Shown here piece by piece: positions 5,237-6,700 of a stretch of 6,700 nucleotides of DNA. The notes below the pieces were generated by a model that was not told the origin of the DNA, searched no databases, and saw only the letters and a list, made by a program, of their open reading frames with translations. Both the position numbers and the translations under genes were made by a program. Origin of the DNA: Clostridia bacterium (GTDB taxonomy: Bacteria; Bacillota; Clostridia; Christensenellales; UBA1242); NCBI GenBank assembly GCA_017650795.1, contig JAGCEE010000124.1, forward strand, positions 1 to 6,700, read 5' to 3'. Position 1 is the stretch's first letter. Each line of letters opens with the position of its first letter.

Positions 5237-6068
5237 ATGGAACATACAGGATGGTAGGGTTATCTTTGTGTATATCCATACACTTCAATTCAATACCCTT
5301 AGACTTACAGAACTTTTCCCAAAGTCCATACTTAGGTTCTTTGCCATCTTTCTTAGCCTTTTTAATATCCTTTTCCTTTGGCACACGGCTAAAGGTATCA
5401 CGATTGAAAGGCTTGCACACAATATGCTTTCCACTCTTGGTAGGAACAATGAAAAGATTATCTTGAATATACTTATTCTTGATTTCTTCCAATGATACAC
5501 CACAAGGATTGCCTATGAAATTATGAATATGTTCGTTAGTCTTGTCATAGATTTCCTGGATTTCCTTGGAAATTGGCATACACTGACAAATCATATCAAT
5601 AATATCCTTTTCGTAGGGTAAGTATTCCTTATCCAAATCAACAATCCAAGTCTTGTTTTTACCTGCACAGTTTGCCATACCACAAGCACTTGCTACCAAG
5701 TGATAAGGGGAGGCATAAGTTTCACCACTATCAATTTGTTCAGCAATATGCTTTAGCATCTTGGTAGTAATCTTCTTGTAGGAACGCTTATTCAAACGAA
5801 TATAAGCACGGACATTAAATTCATTACAAAAAGTCTTAATATCTTCTTCTACATCGTCAAGGTGTTCCAAATCCCTGATAAGATAATCCTTGATTGAACG
5901 AGAATGCATATTCCCGTGATACTTCTTGTCCTTCTTACCATCAATCAAAGGGTCATCTGCTTGACGGCGAAGCAACTGCACATAGAAGCAATCACCTTCC
6001 TTCCAAGTACCTGAGCCAATGATTTTCTTTTCAATATAACCACGAATAAGTTTAAAGTTATCAACCAT
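5235..6068 (-). CDS. Phage protein of 277 aa, possible AEP-like primase/nucleotidyltransferase core
   Basis: I do not recognise a named gene. An N-terminal region contains FYVQLLRRQADDP (28-40) and HGNMHSRSIKDY (51-62), then NVRAYIRLNKRSYKKI (85-100). The rest carries three motifs in the order seen in archaeo-eukaryotic primases (AEP): WIVDLD (141-146; D144, D146) like motif I hhhDhD; TKSGKHIVCKPFN (210-222; H215) like the GxH form of motif II; and CMDIHKDNPTILYVP (263-277; D265) like the D-I-x-x-D-G-G-Y-V-V-x-P motif III of prim-pol families. Cysteines at 129, 134, 161 and 163 could bind zinc. If this is right, it would polymerise or transfer nucleotides in the cytoplasm. The motifs are seen; the fold and activity are inference, and another nucleic-acid enzyme fold is possible. 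GAGG (6075-6078) lies 6 nt before the ATG at 6066-6068. Confidence 0.85.
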   Translation of the reverse strand: MVDNFKLIRGYIEKKIIGSGTWKEGDCFYVQLLRRQADDPLIDGKKDKKYHGNMHSRSIKDYLIRDLEHLDDVEEDIKTFCNEFNVRAYIRLNKRSYKKITTKMLKHIAEQIDSGETYASPYHLVASACGMANCAGKNKTWIVDLDKEYLPYEKDIIDMICQCMPISKEIQEIYDKTNEHIHNFIGNPCGVSLEEIKNKYIQDNLFIVPTKSGKHIVCKPFNRDTFSRVPKEKDIKKAKKDGKEPKYGLWEKFCKSKGIELKCMDIHKDNPTILYVP

Positions 6069-6079
6069 CTATAACCTCT

Positions 6080-6472
6080 TTATTCACAAATTTCATTACC
6101 ATTCAAAATAGTGTTCATTCCAATTCTTTGATTATTCTGTTGAATTGCTTCATTTGCGGCAATTCTAGCATCAACATCATCATCAAAGGTCTTTTTACAC
6201 AAATCCATTTCTGCTTGACTTAACTTGATTGTAAGACAAGAATCATCAATAAGATTAACATCCATTTCATCACCCCATTCACCATCACGGTGCCTTGGAA
6301 CATCAATAGACTGGATTTGTGAGGCTATATCGTCGGGAAGAATCCCATCCAATTCACCTTCATCTTCCTGTTCAATAAAATCACCCCAACCTGATTCACC
6401 GGCCTTTAGTACAATAGCAACCAAATTCTGTCTGATTGCCTTTTCAATTTCAGTTGTGTTAATATTAGCCAT
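6080..6472 (-). CDS. Acidic hypothetical phage protein, 130 aa, first gene after P2
   Basis: No recognised family. About 29 of 130 residues are Asp or Glu against about 10 Lys or Arg, so the protein is strongly acidic. The charge is concentrated in EQEDEGELDG (34-43), HRDGEWGDEMD (61-71) and FDDDVDA (96-102). The N-terminus (TEIEKAIRQNLVAIVLKAG, 7-25) looks like a hydrophobic-faced helix. The ATG at 6470-6472 has GAGG at 6481-6484, 8 nt away. Promoter P2 should start transcription near 6488, giving a leader of only about 16 nt. As promoter-proximal gene it should be the most expressed of the run. Acidic phage proteins are sometimes DNA mimics, but nothing here proves that. Confidence 0.8.
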   Translation of the reverse strand: MANINTTEIEKAIRQNLVAIVLKAGESGWGDFIEQEDEGELDGILPDDIASQIQSIDVPRHRDGEWGDEMDVNLIDDSCLTIKLSQAEMDLCKKTFDDDVDARIAANEAIQQNNQRIGMNTILNGNEICE

Positions 6473-6494
6473 TCAAATTACCTCTTTTTCCTTA

Positions 6495-6523
6495 AATATA
6501 GAAAACCCCATTGATTTTGTCAA
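6495..6523 (-). promoter_or_regulatory. Promoter P2, sigma70-like, driving the 2080-6472 gene run
   Basis: Minus strand: perfect TTGACA (6518-6523), a 17-bp spacer, then TATATT (6495-6500). Start expected near 6488. The -35 box lies inside the hairpin at 6506-6528. No other promoter of this quality was found between here and P1, so the genes from 6472 down to 2080 probably form one transcription unit. Confidence 0.88.
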
Positions 6524-6528
6524 TAGGG
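6502..6528 (-). terminator. Minus-strand terminator-like hairpin overlapping P2
   Basis: In minus-strand RNA, CCCUAUUGA (6528-6520) pairs with UCAAUGGGG (6514-6506) across a CAAAA loop: nine pairs including one U-G wobble. Four U follow (6505-6502). The wobble position (6525/6509) pairs only in the minus-strand RNA; on the plus strand it is a C/A mismatch. This supports use as a terminator for the small gene at 6556-6693. The U-tract is short, so termination may be partial. Confidence 0.55.
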
Positions 6529-6542
6529 TAAGGAGAATTAAA

Positions 6543-6560
6543 TGTAAAATTAAAATTACA
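6543..6560. promoter_or_regulatory. Inverted repeat TGTAA-N8-TTACA, possible operator
   Basis: TGTAA (6543-6547) and TTACA (6556-6560) form a short dyad with an A/T centre, about 20 bp upstream of the P2 -35 box. The size and arms would suit a dimeric repressor, but in such AT-rich DNA a 5-bp dyad can be chance, and it overlaps the stop codon of the gene at 6556. Confidence 0.25.
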
Positions 6561-6693
6561 TAATCTTATCGTGGAATATCCAAAACAAGATTAGAAGAAA
6601 TGTTCCAAGTCCAGAAAGAATCAATGGTAATTCATCTTTGATACTACCATCCCCGAAATCACATAGTTTTATTTTTTTATCATCTTTCTTCAT
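6556..6693 (-). CDS. Small single-pass membrane peptide, 45 aa
   Basis: ATG at 6691-6693 opens a 45-codon frame ending in TAA at 6556-6558. An in-frame TAA two codons upstream rules out a longer protein. The first 22 residues are charged (KKDDKKIKL, then DFGDGSIKDEL), followed by one hydrophobic helix at about 23-40 (PLILSGLGTFLLILFWIF) and a short tail HDKIM. The basic start before the helix suggests the N-terminus stays in the cytoplasm. The SD cannot be judged well because the window ends 7 nt upstream. The following hairpin would serve as its terminator. Function unknown; small one-helix phage proteins include holin-like and superinfection-exclusion proteins, but nothing here chooses among them. 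Confidence 0.55.
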   Translation of the reverse strand: MKKDDKKIKLCDFGDGSIKDELPLILSGLGTFLLILFWIFHDKIM

Positions 6694-6700
6694 ATCTTAT

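Noticed and set aside
5251..5503. Three overlapping frames (two plus, one minus) inside the 277-aa gene
   Set aside because: They lack SDs and lie within a gene that has better coding signals and clear motifs.
6225..6563. Plus-strand frame of 112 codons
   Set aside because: It is antisense to the acidic 130-aa gene and crosses the P2 promoter and hairpin; its Ser/Pro-rich sequence is a shadow of the Asp/Glu/Gly codons.
1..6700. tRNA genes, CRISPR arrays, insertion sequences, integrase or attachment sites
   Set aside because: I looked for cloverleaf-type ends, regular spaced repeats and transposase or recombinase motifs and saw none. The one 10-bp direct repeat at 1939/1985 is too short and lies inside a gene.

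Overview
The window looks like part of a tailed bacteriophage genome, or a prophage or other phage-derived segment. It is AT-rich, and every gene I can support lies on the minus strand. The genes are short and tightly packed, with stop/start overlaps or Shine-Dalgarno (SD) sites that sit on the previous gene's stop codon. Most products are small and unrecognised, mixed with typical phage accessory enzymes: a P-loop polynucleotide-kinase-like protein and a calcineurin-type metallophosphoesterase. TAA, TAG and TGA are all used as stops, so the standard bacterial code applies. The clear AGGAG-type SD sites and two sigma70-like promoters (TTGACA, 17 bp, TATATT) argue for a host with ordinary bacterial signals and against a Bacteroidetes-type host. 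I cannot name the host or the phage.

Layout, in the direction of transcription (right to left). At the right edge, 6556-6693 encodes a 45-residue single-pass membrane peptide. After it comes a minus-strand hairpin with a short U-tract whose sequence also contains the -35 box of promoter P2 (6495-6523). P2 appears to drive a run of ten closely spaced genes from 6472 to 2080: an acidic 130-aa protein; a 277-aa protein with motifs resembling an archaeo-eukaryotic primase (AEP) core; a two-helix membrane protein; a 154-aa protein; a 140-aa partly helical protein; a basic 128-aa protein; a 98-aa protein; the metallophosphoesterase; the P-loop kinase; and a 70-aa protein.

Next comes a perfect 10-bp hairpin at 2032-2057, followed by a gene at 1651-2017 that has a good SD and GTG start but is broken by what looks like one extra A. 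The 349-aa protein at 597-1646 begins 4 nt after that gene's stop and was probably once translationally coupled to it. A second promoter, P1 (537-565), built like P2, then starts a gene that runs off the left edge. Its product has an HExxH metallopeptidase signature.

How the genes may work together: the adjacent metallophosphoesterase and polynucleotide-kinase-like protein resemble, as separate genes, the two end-healing activities of Pnkp-type nucleic-acid repair enzymes, and the 277-aa protein may be a nucleotidyltransferase or primase. This suggests a nucleic-acid metabolism operon, but that is inference. Most of the remaining genes cannot be assigned a function from sequence alone. No tRNA, rRNA, CRISPR array, insertion sequence or integrase was seen.
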